A stretch of 57,467 nt of DNA. It comes from Streptomyces sp. DH24. GTDB taxonomy: Bacteria; Actinomycetota; Actinomycetes; Streptomycetales; Streptomycetaceae. Every line of letters begins with the position of its first letter. Position 1 is the first letter of the stretch. Positions 7,512-15,978 of this stretch are shown here, one piece after another. Where the stretch lies: the NCBI RefSeq assembly GCF_029813775.1, contig NZ_JARVKW010000041.1:1-57467 (forward strand). Direction: 5' to 3'. The notes below the pieces were generated by a model, which made no database searches, was not told where the DNA came from, and saw only the letters and a program-made list of their open reading frames with translations. The position numbers and the translations under genes are program-made.

Positions 7512-9727
7512 TGGTCGGCGTCGTCCTTCTTCGTCTCGTCGCCTTCCTCGCCCTCGATCACGGGGATGAGGGAGAGCTTGCCGCGGGAGTCGATCTCGGC
7601 GATCTCGACCTGGACCTTCTGGCCCACGCCGAGGACGTCCTCGACGTTCTCCACGCGCTTGCCGCCGGCGAGCTTGCGGATCTGCGAGATGTGCAGCAGA
7701 CCGTCCTTGCCGGGCAGCAGGGAGACGAACGCGCCGAAGGTGGTCGTCTTGACGACCGTACCCAGGTAGCGCTCGCCGACCTCGGGCATCGTCGGGTTGG
7801 CGATGCCGTTGATCGTGGCGCGGGCGGCCTCGGCGGCCGGGCCGTCGGCGGCACCGATGTAGATCGTGCCGTCGTCCTCGATCGTGATCTCGGCGCCGGT
7901 GTCCTCCTGGATCTGGTTGATCATCTTGCCCTTGGGGCCGATGACCTCGCCGATCTTGTCGACCGGGATTTTCACGGTGATGATCCGCGGCGCGTTCGGG
8001 GACATCTCGTCCGGCGTGTCGATCGCTTCCATCATCACGTCGAGGATGTGGAGGCGGGCGTCACGGGCCTGCTTGAGGGCGGCGGCCAGGACGGAGGCGG
8101 GGATGCCGTCCAGCTTGGTGTCGAGCTGGAGGGCGGTCACGAACTCCTTGGTGCCGGCGACCTTGAAGTCCATGTCGCCGAACGCGTCCTCCGCACCGAG
8201 GATGTCGGTGAGGGTGACGTAGTGCGTCTCGCCCTCGATCTCCTGGGAGATCAGGCCCATGGCGATACCGGCGACGGGGGCCTTCAGGGGCACACCGGCG
8301 TTCAGCAGCGACATGGTGGACGCGCAGACCGAGCCCATGGACGTCGAGCCGTTGGAGCTCAGCGCCTCGGAGACCTGGCGGATCGCGTACGGGAACTCCT
8401 CGCGCGTCGGCAGGACCGGGATCAGGGCGCGCTCGGCGAGCGCGCCGTGACCGATCTCGCGGCGCTTCGGGGAGCCGACGCGACCGGTCTCACCGGTGGA
8501 GTACGGCGGGAAGTTGTAGTTGTGCATGTAGCGCTTGCGGGTCACCGGGGAGAGGGTGTCCAGCTGCTGCTCCATGCGGAGCATGTTGAGGGTGGTGACG
8601 CCCAGGATCTGGGTCTCGCCACGCTCGAACACGGCCGAACCGTGGACCCGCGGGATGGCCTCGACCTCGGCGGCGAGCGTACGGATGTCCGTCACGCCGC
8701 GGCCGTCGATGCGCTTCTTCTCCTTGATGACGCGCTCACGGACCAGGGTCTTGGTCAGGGAGCGGTACGCGGCGGAGATCTCCTTCTCGCGGCCCTCGAA
8801 CTCCGGCAGGAGCTTCTCGGCGGCGAGCTGCTTGACGCGGTCCAGCTCGGCCTCGCGCTCCTGCTTGCCGGCGATGGTGAGCGCCTGCGCGAGCTCGGGC
8901 TTGACGGCGGCCGTCAGCGCCTCGAGGACGTCGTCCTGGTAGTCCAGGAAGATCGGGAACTCGCCGGTCGGCTTGGCGGCCTTCGAGGCGAGGTCGGCCT
9001 GGGCCTTGCAGAGCACCTTGATGAAGGGCTTCGCGGCCTCCAGACCGGCGGCGACGACCTCCTCGGTCGGCGCCTCGGCGCCGCCCTCGACCAGCTTGAT
9101 GGTCTTCTCGGTGGCCTCGGCCTCGACCATCATGATCGCGACGTCGCCGTCCTCCAGGGTGCGGCCCGCGACGACCATGTCGAAGACGGCGTCCTCGAGC
9201 TCGGTGTGCGTCGGGAAGGCCACCCACTGGCCGCGGATCAGCGCGACGCGGACGCCGCCGATCGGGCCGGAGAAGGGCAGACCGGCCAGCTGCGTGGACG
9301 CGGAGGCGGCGTTGATCGCCACGACGTCGTACAGGTGGTCGGGGTTGAGCGCCATGATCGTCGCGACGACCTGGATCTCGTTGCGCAGGCCCTTCTTGAA
9401 GGACGGGCGCAGCGGGCGGTCGATCAGGCGGCAGGTGAGGATCGCGTCCTCGGAGGGGCGGCCCTCACGGCGGAAGAAGCTGCCGGGGATCTTGCCGGCG
9501 GCGTACATCCGCTCCTCGACGTCCACCGTGAGGGGGAAGAAGTCGAGCTGGTCCTTGGGGTTCTTGGAGGCGGTGGTGGCCGACAGCACCATGGTGTCGT
9601 CGTCCAGGTACGCCACGGCGGAGCCGGCGGCCTGCTTGGCCAGGCGGCCCGTCTCGAAGCGGATGGTGCGGGTGCCGAAGGAACCGTTGTCGATCACGGC
9701 CTCGGCGTAGTGGGTCTCGTTCTCCAC
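7508..9727 (-). CDS. pnp: Polynucleotide phosphorylase (PNPase/GpsI)
   Basis: A 3'-5' phosphorolytic exoribonuclease and polymerase; in Streptomyces it was also described as guanosine pentaphosphate synthetase. It contains two RNase PH domains, a KH domain (VIGPKGKMINQIQ) and a C-terminal S1 domain (GERYLGTVVKTTTFGAFVSL) ending in an acidic tail. I chose the GTG at 9727 (reads ENETHYAEAV), with GGAG nine bases upstream, giving 739 aa, the usual Streptomyces length. The frame extends to 9838 but that stretch is leader sequence. It lies downstream of rpsO, as in most bacteria. Confidence 0.97.
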   Translation of the reverse strand: MENETHYAEAVIDNGSFGTRTIRFETGRLAKQAAGSAVAYLDDDTMVLSATTASKNPKDQLDFFPLTVDVEERMYAAGKIPGSFFRREGRPSEDAILTCRLIDRPLRPSFKKGLRNEIQVVATIMALNPDHLYDVVAINAASASTQLAGLPFSGPIGGVRVALIRGQWVAFPTHTELEDAVFDMVVAGRTLEDGDVAIMMVEAEATEKTIKLVEGGAEAPTEEVVAAGLEAAKPFIKVLCKAQADLASKAAKPTGEFPIFLDYQDDVLEALTAAVKPELAQALTIAGKQEREAELDRVKQLAAEKLLPEFEGREKEISAAYRSLTKTLVRERVIKEKKRIDGRGVTDIRTLAAEVEAIPRVHGSAVFERGETQILGVTTLNMLRMEQQLDTLSPVTRKRYMHNYNFPPYSTGETGRVGSPKRREIGHGALAERALIPVLPTREEFPYAIRQVSEALSSNGSTSMGSVCASTMSLLNAGVPLKAPVAGIAMGLISQEIEGETHYVTLTDILGAEDAFGDMDFKVAGTKEFVTALQLDTKLDGIPASVLAAALKQARDARLHILDVMMEAIDTPDEMSPNAPRIITVKIPVDKIGEVIGPKGKMINQIQEDTGAEITIEDDGTIYIGAADGPAAEAARATINGIANPTMPEVGERYLGTVVKTTTFGAFVSLLPGKDGLLHISQIRKLAGGKRVENVEDVLGVGQKVQVEIAEIDSRGKLSLIPVIEGEEGDETKKDDADQ

Positions 9728-10112
9728 CAGCAAATTCTCCGATACTTCTCGTCCTTCGTCCCTGGTCTGCCCGTGTGGCAGGGGGACGGTGCCGGAGAAG
9801 CGCTCCGTCTGGTGCGGGCCGGTCTTCGATCGAAGCACCCGGGGTTCGCTGCCCCGGGGGCCACTACCGAGGACCGGCGGCGGCGAGGCGCGCTTCTCCT
9901 CGTTCTGTGTCGTGCGGATTGCGTTGTGCTACCACACTACAAAGCGTGAGTGACACTCCGCACGTTTCCTACGCACGGGAAGGGTTCCCACACGTCGGCG
10001 GATCTTTCCGTACGAACGGCGGAGATTTCTCCGCCGTACCGCCGGGACTTCTCCACGTACGGCAAAGGGAGCGGTCCCCGATCGTTTCGGGAACCGCTCC
10101 CCTCACGGCGTC
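9728..10112 (-). promoter_or_regulatory. rpsO–pnp intergenic regulatory region
   Basis: 385 bases without a gene. It holds the rpsO hairpin (10068–10105), a perfect GGCGGAGA/TCTCCGCC inverted repeat at about 10019–10036 and an AT-richer stretch near 9915–9950 that could carry a pnp promoter. In Streptomyces the rpsO–pnp intergenic RNA is known to be cleaved by RNase III; the hairpins here fit that. No ORF looks real. Confidence 0.55.
10068..10105 (-). terminator. rpsO terminator/attenuator hairpin
   Basis: On the minus strand GGGAGCGGTTCCCG … CGGGGACCGCTCCC forms a long stem directly after the rpsO stop codon. Partial readthrough into pnp is expected from what is known of this operon. Confidence 0.7.
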
Positions 10113-10400
10113 TTACTTGGCGCCCGCCGCACCGCGGCGGATGCCCAGGCGGTCGACCAGCGCACGGAAGCGCTGGATGTCCTTCTTGGCCAGGTACTGC
10201 AGCAGGCGGCGACGCTGACCGACCAGGATGAGCAGACCACGACGGGAGTGGTGGTCGTGCTTGTGGGTCTTGAGGTGCTCGGTCAGGTCGGAGATCCGAC
10301 GGGACAGCAGCGCCACCTGGACCTCGGGGGAGCCGGTGTCGCCCTCCTTGGTACCGAACTCGGACATGATCTGCTTCTTCGTAGCGGCGTCGAGCGACAC
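10113..10400 (-). CDS. rpsO: 30S ribosomal protein S15
   Basis: A 95-aa primary 16S rRNA-binding protein of the small-subunit platform. The family core GDTGSPEVQVALLSRRI, then HKHDHHSRRGLL and GQRRRLLQYL are intact. The start is GTG at 10400, with GAGGAG five bases upstream. It is the first gene of the rpsO–pnp–protease group. Confidence 0.98.
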   Translation of the reverse strand: MSLDAATKKQIMSEFGTKEGDTGSPEVQVALLSRRISDLTEHLKTHKHDHHSRRGLLILVGQRRRLLQYLAKKDIQRFRALVDRLGIRRGAAGAK

Positions 10401-10544
10401 GCGTACTCCTCATGGTCTGTGAATGGCCACCGAGTGCCCCCGGTCCACTTCTCGGGGGATCTTCCGTGACTCGGAAGGCGGGGTCCGCTGGGCGCGACCT
10501 CCAGAGCGGGGCTCCGGGGGTGCGTACGCATACGGCCGTCAGCC

Positions 10545-10550
10545 AGGGTA
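10545..10550 (-). promoter_or_regulatory. candidate rpsO promoter -10
   Basis: TACCCT on the minus strand, about 145 bases upstream of the rpsO start. No clear -35 was found, so the call is weak. Confidence 0.25.
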
Positions 10551-10590
10551 CCAGGGTGTGGGAGCGGGCCTGTCCGGGGGCGGCCGGGGG

Positions 10591-12063
10591 TCAGCCGACG
10601 CTCTCGATCCCGACCGCGAGCACCTCGGAGCCTCCGACCTCGCCCTTGTCCGCCGGCCCGGTCACGCCGCGTGCGGCGAAGAAGACGCGGCCCTGCTCGT
10701 ACAGTACGTCGTCGGAGTGGACCGGATCGTTGACGTCCAGGAGCTCGTGGCCGCCCGAGAAGTACAGCAGGGCGGTCTGGCGGCGGGTCGCCGGGTCGAG
10801 ACTGACGATCGAGTCGGGGCCGAACGACGAGCCCTTCCGGTAGGCGACGACCTTGCCGCCGCTCATCCGCAGCGGGTGCGTCTCCCGGCCGTCGGGGGAA
10901 TCGAACTTGAAGACGGTGTTCCCCGTGTCCAGGTCGTAGGCGACCACCTCGCCGTTCGTGGAGATGTATGCCTGCTCCTGGCCGACGACGATGCCCCGGC
11001 AGGCCTCCACGGCGGCGTTGAAGGTTCCGTCGCACCGCACCGCCTGGTGGTCGCGGTCGATCCTGATCGTTCCGCGCGCGCGGCCCGTGTCGCTCAGCGC
11101 GATCAGATCGGTGACCTGGTAGTCACCGGCGGCGACGGCGACGACCGCGGGTGACGACGACACGACGAACACCTCGTTCACGCCGGGGGCCACCTTGTAC
11201 GTCCACAGGGCCTTGCCGGTGCGCGGATTCACCTTCTGCACCCGGTACGTGGGATCGGCCGACTCGCCGCACGTCTGCAGGGCCACCAGTTCACGGCCGC
11301 CGCCGAACCCCAGGTCCGTGCACGCCGAGGGCGTCGGATCGGCCCACAGCCGCTTGCCGCCGGTCATGTCGTACGCCGCGGAGCCCGTGCCCCAGGAGAC
11401 GGCGACGGCGCCGTCCGCCATGGTGACGTTGGCGTTCATGGCGGAGCCGTCGCCGGGGAGCTTCACCGTCCACAGCCTCTTGCCGGTGTCGACGTCGAAG
11501 ACGGTGAGGCGGTCGCAGGGCAGGTCGAGGAGGTCCGTCTCGTCGGCGTTCTTTCCGGGAGCCCTGCCGGGATGGACGACAGCGGTACGGCCGTCGACGC
11601 TGACGTGCTGGGTGACGGCGCACGGGGCGGCCGGGAAGGTGATGTGCCAGGCCTCCCGGGACGCGTCGTTGCCGTCCTCGGCGGCCGGGGCGCCCAGCCG
11701 GTAGCCTTCGACGCGGTTGCCGTAGCCCTTCGCGAAGGTCGTGCCGGTCGCCCAGGTACCCGCCGCGGGGACGTTCTGTCCGACCGTGCGGATCGTCTTC
11801 CTGACCAGCAGTACGCCGACGGAGTCCGGAGTCCTGGGGCGGGTCTCGACCGTCTCCCGGATGTCGTCCGGGTCCTGCCGTGCCGCCGCGGGGCGCCGGT
11901 CGGCGGGGGTCTCACCGCCGGCCGCGAGTGTCCAGACGGCCACGGTCACCGCCGCGGCCAGCAGGGCCACGGTGCCCAGGACGAGGCCCCTGCGACGCCG
12001 GTTGCGGCGGCGGGCGTCCAGGACGGACGCGGTGTAGGGGGCCGGCGGTGGGCCGAAGCTCAC
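10591..12063 (-). CDS. Membrane-anchored PQQ-like beta-propeller protein, copy 1
   Basis: About 490 aa: a short cytoplasmic N-terminus with a basic RRRNRRRR patch, one transmembrane helix (GLVLGTVALLAAAVTVAVW), then a long extracytoplasmic domain. That domain has repeated blade motifs such as TGKRLWTVKL and TGKALWTYKV, typical of PQQ-like quinoprotein propellers that bind partners rather than PQQ. I chose the GTG at 12063 (SFGPPPAPYT) because AAAGG precedes it and its paralogue begins with the same words; 12081 is the alternative. It is clearly homologous over its length to the gene at 12583–14079. Extracellular role unknown; its proximity to the ESX locus suggests an envelope function. Confidence 0.85.
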   Translation of the reverse strand: MSFGPPPAPYTASVLDARRRNRRRRGLVLGTVALLAAAVTVAVWTLAAGGETPADRRPAAARQDPDDIRETVETRPRTPDSVGVLLVRKTIRTVGQNVPAAGTWATGTTFAKGYGNRVEGYRLGAPAAEDGNDASREAWHITFPAAPCAVTQHVSVDGRTAVVHPGRAPGKNADETDLLDLPCDRLTVFDVDTGKRLWTVKLPGDGSAMNANVTMADGAVAVSWGTGSAAYDMTGGKRLWADPTPSACTDLGFGGGRELVALQTCGESADPTYRVQKVNPRTGKALWTYKVAPGVNEVFVVSSSPAVVAVAAGDYQVTDLIALSDTGRARGTIRIDRDHQAVRCDGTFNAAVEACRGIVVGQEQAYISTNGEVVAYDLDTGNTVFKFDSPDGRETHPLRMSGGKVVAYRKGSSFGPDSIVSLDPATRRQTALLYFSGGHELLDVNDPVHSDDVLYEQGRVFFAARGVTGPADKGEVGGSEVLAVGIESVG

Positions 12064-12215
12064 GGGTGGCGCCTTTCTCACCGGGGGAGGCGGGAGCGCG
12101 CCCCCGTGCGCGCCCGGTGCTTCCCTCGGACCGGGGAATCCGCTGACCTGGAAGGACGGGGCGAAGTATGTTAACCGGGCAGCTCGTTGGCACAGACAGA
12201 AGGGTCGGATCCGCG

Positions 12216-12512
12216 ATGGCCGAGGCCAAGGACCAGGAACTCAAGGCGCGCAAGGAGCGGGAACGGGATGAGCTGTACGCGCTCGACATCTCCGGCGTGG
12301 AGTGGACGTGCGCTCCCGGCGCCGAGGAACACGAGGAGCGCGTCGAGATCGCCCAACTGCCGGGCGGCGCCGTGGCCATGCGGTCGTCGCTCGACCCGGA
12401 CACCGTGCTGCGGTACACGGAGGCGGAGTGGCGGGCGTTCGTACTCGGCGCGCGGGACGGGGAGTTCGACCTGGAACCGTCGCCGCGCAACGGGGGCGTC
12501 GCCGCGGAGTGA
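12216..12512 (+). CDS. DUF397 domain protein
   Basis: A 98-aa protein from the ATG at 12216 with a DUF397-like core: GVEWTCAPG, then EERVEIAQLPGGAVAMRSSLDPDTVLRYTEAEWRAFVLGARDGEFD in consecutive segments. DUF397 proteins in Streptomyces usually sit beside an XRE-family regulator and are thought to be its small partner or anti-sigma-like element. Here no regulator is adjacent; the gene lies alone between two beta-propeller genes on the other strand. The frame is open from 12168, but the extra N-terminus is not family-like. Confidence 0.85.
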   Translation: MAEAKDQELKARKERERDELYALDISGVEWTCAPGAEEHEERVEIAQLPGGAVAMRSSLDPDTVLRYTEAEWRAFVLGARDGEFDLEPSPRNGGVAAE

Positions 12513-12532
12513 CCCTCGTACGGGTAACGGGA

Positions 12533-12562
12533 AAGGGGCGGCACGCGCGCGTGCCGCCCCTT
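12533..12562. terminator. Bidirectional terminator palindrome
   Basis: Perfect 15-bp half-sites AAGGGGCGGCACGCG/CGCGTGCCGCCCCTT with no spacer, between the convergent DUF397 gene and the second propeller gene. Confidence 0.75.
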
Positions 12563-12582
12563 CGCGCGTTCGCGCGTTCGCG

Positions 12583-14079
12583 TCAGTGCTTCAGGCCGGC
12601 GCTTCCGTAGCCGACGGCCAGCAGGACCGGGTCCTTGGGGTATTCGTCGTCGCGGACCACGGTGCGCCGGGCGAAGAAGACCTTGCCGTTCTCGACGAGG
12701 ATGTCGGACTGCTCCGGGTCGCTCAGGACGCCCTCCTCGTCCTCCGGCAGCACGAAGAGGAGGAACGGGGTCTCCTTGTCGGTGCGCGGGTTCCAGCTCA
12801 CGATCGACGCCGGTGACAGCGCTCCGCTGCGCCGGTAGACGAGGAGCTCGTCGCCGCTCATCCGCAGCGGGTAGACCATCTGGAGCCAGCGGCCCTCGAA
12901 CTTGCCCCGCGTCTCGCCCGTCTTCAGGTCGAAGGCCACGATCCAGTCGGACGGCTGGCCGTTGGCGATGTTCTCCTTGCTCATGACGAAGGCCTGCGCG
13001 CCGCCCACGACCATGCCGTCGCAGTTCTCCACCACGCCGAACAGCGGCGAGGAGAAGTAGCGGGTACCGCACTTCGCCTCGTAGCCGGACAGGGAGACGG
13101 TGGTGAGGTGCCTGCCCCGGCCGTCCAGGCTGATCAGGTCGGTCACCACGCTGTCCCCGGCCGCCACGGCCAGTACCGGCGGGTCGGAGGAGGGCAGGTA
13201 CACGTCCTGGACGCCGTCGGAGACCCGGTACGTCCACTGCGCCTTGCCGGTGCGCGGGTCGAGCTTCTGGACCCGGTAGGTGGCGTCCGGAACCTCACCG
13301 CACTTCACCAGCGCGACCAGTGCGCGTCCGCCGGCGAAGCCCTTGTCCTCGCACTGGGAGGCGGTCGTGCCGTTCCAGAGGTGCCTGCCGTCCTCCATGC
13401 CGTACGCCACCGAGCCGCGGCCCCAGGCGACGGCGACGACGCCCTTGGTCAGGGTGAGGTTCGTGTTGGTCGCGTAGGCGAAGTCGGCGGACGGCATCTT
13501 CTTCTGCCACAGCTTCTTGCCGGTGTTCAGGTCGACGAACACCACCTGGTCGCACACGCCCTTGTCCTCCGCCGCGCCCTCGGCCCGCGGCGGCTGGACG
13601 ACGACCGCGGTGCGGCCGTCGGCGGTGACGTGCCTGCTGGTGGCGCAGAGGTGGCCGTCCAGTTCGAGGGTCCACGCCTTCTCGGTGGCGTGCTCCTTGA
13701 TGCGGTAGCCCTCGATGCGGCGGGCGACGCCCTTGGCGAAGACCTTGTCGGTGGCCCAGGTGCCGGGCGCGTAGCGCGGACTGGTGTCCGTGGCCTTGCC
13801 GACGTCCTCCTCGTCGTGCTCCAGGACCAGTTCGCCCTCCGGGGAGACGGGAAGCTCCTCGGTGGTCTCCCGGATGTCGTCCGGGGCCTGCCGCACGGCC
13901 TCCGGTCCGCTCGTGCCGCCGGTCTCCTCACCGGGCCACAGGAGCCATCCGCCCGCTCCCAGCACGACGGCGAGGACGGCCGCCGCGGCGCCGAGCAGCA
14001 CCGTGCGGCGCTTCCTGCGCCGCCGGTCCGCCGCCACTGAGGACTGCGTGTATATGGAGGGAGGCGGGCCGAAGCTCAC
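12583..14079 (-). CDS. Membrane-anchored PQQ-like beta-propeller protein, copy 2
   Basis: About 498 aa, paralogue of the 10591–12063 gene. It starts SFGPPPSIYTQSS, then a basic RRRRKRR patch, one transmembrane helix (VLLGAAAAVLAVVLGAGGWLLW) and an external propeller with blades containing TGKKLWQKKM and TGKAQWTYRV. Conserved cysteines and the ADGRTAVV segment align between copies. GTGs at 14085 and 14079 are both possible starts; the second matches the paralogue and has better spacing from GAAGGGA. It follows eccD by 64 bases on the same strand and may be cotranscribed with it. Confidence 0.85.
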   Translation of the reverse strand: MSFGPPPSIYTQSSVAADRRRRKRRTVLLGAAAAVLAVVLGAGGWLLWPGEETGGTSGPEAVRQAPDDIRETTEELPVSPEGELVLEHDEEDVGKATDTSPRYAPGTWATDKVFAKGVARRIEGYRIKEHATEKAWTLELDGHLCATSRHVTADGRTAVVVQPPRAEGAAEDKGVCDQVVFVDLNTGKKLWQKKMPSADFAYATNTNLTLTKGVVAVAWGRGSVAYGMEDGRHLWNGTTASQCEDKGFAGGRALVALVKCGEVPDATYRVQKLDPRTGKAQWTYRVSDGVQDVYLPSSDPPVLAVAAGDSVVTDLISLDGRGRHLTTVSLSGYEAKCGTRYFSSPLFGVVENCDGMVVGGAQAFVMSKENIANGQPSDWIVAFDLKTGETRGKFEGRWLQMVYPLRMSGDELLVYRRSGALSPASIVSWNPRTDKETPFLLFVLPEDEEGVLSDPEQSDILVENGKVFFARRTVVRDDEYPKDPVLLAVGYGSAGLKH

Positions 14080-14143
14080 GCTCACACGTCCCTTCGGGTC
14101 ACCGGGACGGCACGGCACACCGCCGCACCCCTGGTTCGGGTGG

Positions 14144-15661
14144 TCAGTTGCCGGTCATCGCCCGGACCGTGGCGTACACGTCGAAGACGGCGAGAGCCAG
14201 CGGCACGAGCGTCAGCAGGACGAAGCCCTCGGCGAGCTCCATGAAGCGGCCCCAGAAGGGGCTGAGACCGCTGCGCGGCGCGATCAGTCCGATGAACGTG
14301 ACCAGTGCGGCCGCCGCCGCGATCGCGGCCACGAGCCAGATGGTGCGCAGGTCGAGATCGGCGCGGTTCCCCTCCAGCGCCGCCCGGAAGGCCGAGTGGG
14401 GCGGGTTGAGCGCCAGGCCGAGGCCGAGCAGGACCAGGGAGGCCAGGCCGGCCGCCAGGACGGGGGCGACCTGCGCGGTGTAGCGGAACAGCTGGGCGCG
14501 CATGAGCAGCGCGATCCCGGTGGCCAGGGCGAGCAGCTGCCCCCAGACGCCGCCGGAGAAGGCGAGCACCGCCGTGGAGACGACGCCGAGCAGCGCACAG
14601 CCGCTGACCAGGCCCACGAGGAGTTCGTGACCCCGGCGCGCCTGGGCCTCGATCCGTTCGGCGTCCACCGGGGCCTGCGGCTCGGGATCGGCGCCGTAGG
14701 CCCCGCGCGACGCGGTGTCCGGCGGGTCGAATCCGATCGGCAGGCGCGCGAAGCGCAGGGAGAGCCCCGGCAGGAACGCCAGCAGGCCGACGGCGACCGG
14801 GGCGCACAGTCCGGCCACCTCGGCGGGGGTCCAGTGCGCGAGGAGTCCGACGAAAACGGCGATCAGGCCGATGCCGGAAGCGAAGGCGAAGGCGACGAAC
14901 GGCCCGTCCCGGCGCGGCGAGCACAGCGTCAGGATCACCGAGGCGAGCAGGACCGCCGCGCACGCCAGCAGGAACTGCAGCTTCCCGATGCCCTGACCGT
15001 CGGCGAGCGGCAGCAGACCCGAACCGGCCACACCCGCGTTGGGCAGGGCACCGAGCCCGAGGGCGACGGCCGAGGCCCGGTCGGCGTACACCCGCGCCCG
15101 TACGGCGGCGAAGGCGACCAGGACCACGCCGACGAGGCCCGCGAGGACGCCGGGCAGGCTGTTCATGTCGTGCCGCGGATCGGCGGTCCAGGCGACGAAG
15201 GCGAGCAGGGCGGGCAGCACCGCGCCGCCGGTCAGGCCGGCCGCCCGGGTCAGGTCGGCGCTCCACAGGGACCGGTCGCGGGTGACCGCGGAGGCCACCG
15301 CGTCCGGGACGTCGTCGAAGACCGCGGGCGGCAGGGAGTCGGAGAACGGGCGCAGCGTGAGCAGTTCGCCGTCCAGGATCCGCTGCGCGGCGAAGGAACG
15401 TGAACTGTCGAGGACGGCGCCGTCGCGGCGGACGAGGTGATAACCGACCGGGGCACCCGCTTCCGGCCGTTGCTGGGACAGCCTGAGGATCTCCGCGTAC
15501 AGGTCGGCGACGGGGACGTCGTCGGGCAGTGCCACGTCGATCCGGCTGTCCGGCGCGACGATCGTGACGCGGCAGAAACCGAGCCCCGTTCCCGCCCCGG
15601 AAGGGGCCCCAACACCGGGCCCGCCGGCTCCGGTGGCCGCCGCGGAGGCCGTCATGCTCAC
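14144..15661 (-). CDS. eccD: Type VII secretion integral membrane protein EccD
   Basis: A 505-aa protein with a cytoplasmic ubiquitin-like N-terminal domain (FCRVTIVAPDSRIDVALPDD … through LRPFSDSLPP, about residues 28–115). About eleven hydrophobic helices follow, the EccD architecture that forms the pore-lining membrane layer of ESX complexes. The start is GTG at 15661 (SMTASAAATG), after GGGGGAG; the frame is open to 15793. It diverges from eccC across a 317-base region with paired promoter-like elements and a palindrome. Confidence 0.93.
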   Translation of the reverse strand: MSMTASAAATGAGGPGVGAPSGAGTGLGFCRVTIVAPDSRIDVALPDDVPVADLYAEILRLSQQRPEAGAPVGYHLVRRDGAVLDSSRSFAAQRILDGELLTLRPFSDSLPPAVFDDVPDAVASAVTRDRSLWSADLTRAAGLTGGAVLPALLAFVAWTADPRHDMNSLPGVLAGLVGVVLVAFAAVRARVYADRASAVALGLGALPNAGVAGSGLLPLADGQGIGKLQFLLACAAVLLASVILTLCSPRRDGPFVAFAFASGIGLIAVFVGLLAHWTPAEVAGLCAPVAVGLLAFLPGLSLRFARLPIGFDPPDTASRGAYGADPEPQAPVDAERIEAQARRGHELLVGLVSGCALLGVVSTAVLAFSGGVWGQLLALATGIALLMRAQLFRYTAQVAPVLAAGLASLVLLGLGLALNPPHSAFRAALEGNRADLDLRTIWLVAAIAAAAALVTFIGLIAPRSGLSPFWGRFMELAEGFVLLTLVPLALAVFDVYATVRAMTGN

Positions 15662-15978
15662 CTGCTGCTCCCCCTCAATGATGGTCCTGCGTGTGCCTCG
15701 TGAAGATCCTGCGGCACTCCCGCCGCAGGGCGCGGGCGGCTCCGAGCCATGGCGGCGCGAAACGTGCCGTCGCGTTGCCCGCCGGGCTCCCACGGAGCTC
15801 CGGAACGCATGGAGATGCCCCGTTGGTCCAGCCCTGTTCGCGTGTGCTCACGCGAACATTCGGCACCCTATCGCCCATCGGTGGCCCGTGAAGTCAGTAG
15901 GATCACGCGGTGGTCCGCGTCCGCCCGACACGGGGTGGGTGGACAAATCCTCGTGGGCCGCAAGGGAATTGGTGAGCA
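15662..15978. promoter_or_regulatory. eccD/eccC divergent regulatory region
   Basis: 317 bases with no credible ORF. For eccC there is TAGGAT at 15898–15903, about 76 bases before the GTG. For eccD there is TAGGGT on the minus strand at 15865–15870. A perfect 9-bp inverted repeat lies at 15836–15857. Both -10 elements match the Streptomyces vegetative consensus; -35 elements are poor, so regulated promoters are likely. Confidence 0.5.
15836..15857. promoter_or_regulatory. Palindromic candidate operator upstream of eccD
   Basis: GTTCGCGTG and CACGCGAAC are perfect complements around a 4-base spacer. Placed against the minus-strand TAGGGT, the palindrome would begin at about +1 of the eccD transcript, a position suited to a repressor site or a 5' RNA hairpin. 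Confidence 0.5.

Noticed and set aside
7691..9949. Long plus-strand frame opposite pnp
   Set aside because: Antisense shadow; PNPase on the minus strand explains the codon pattern.
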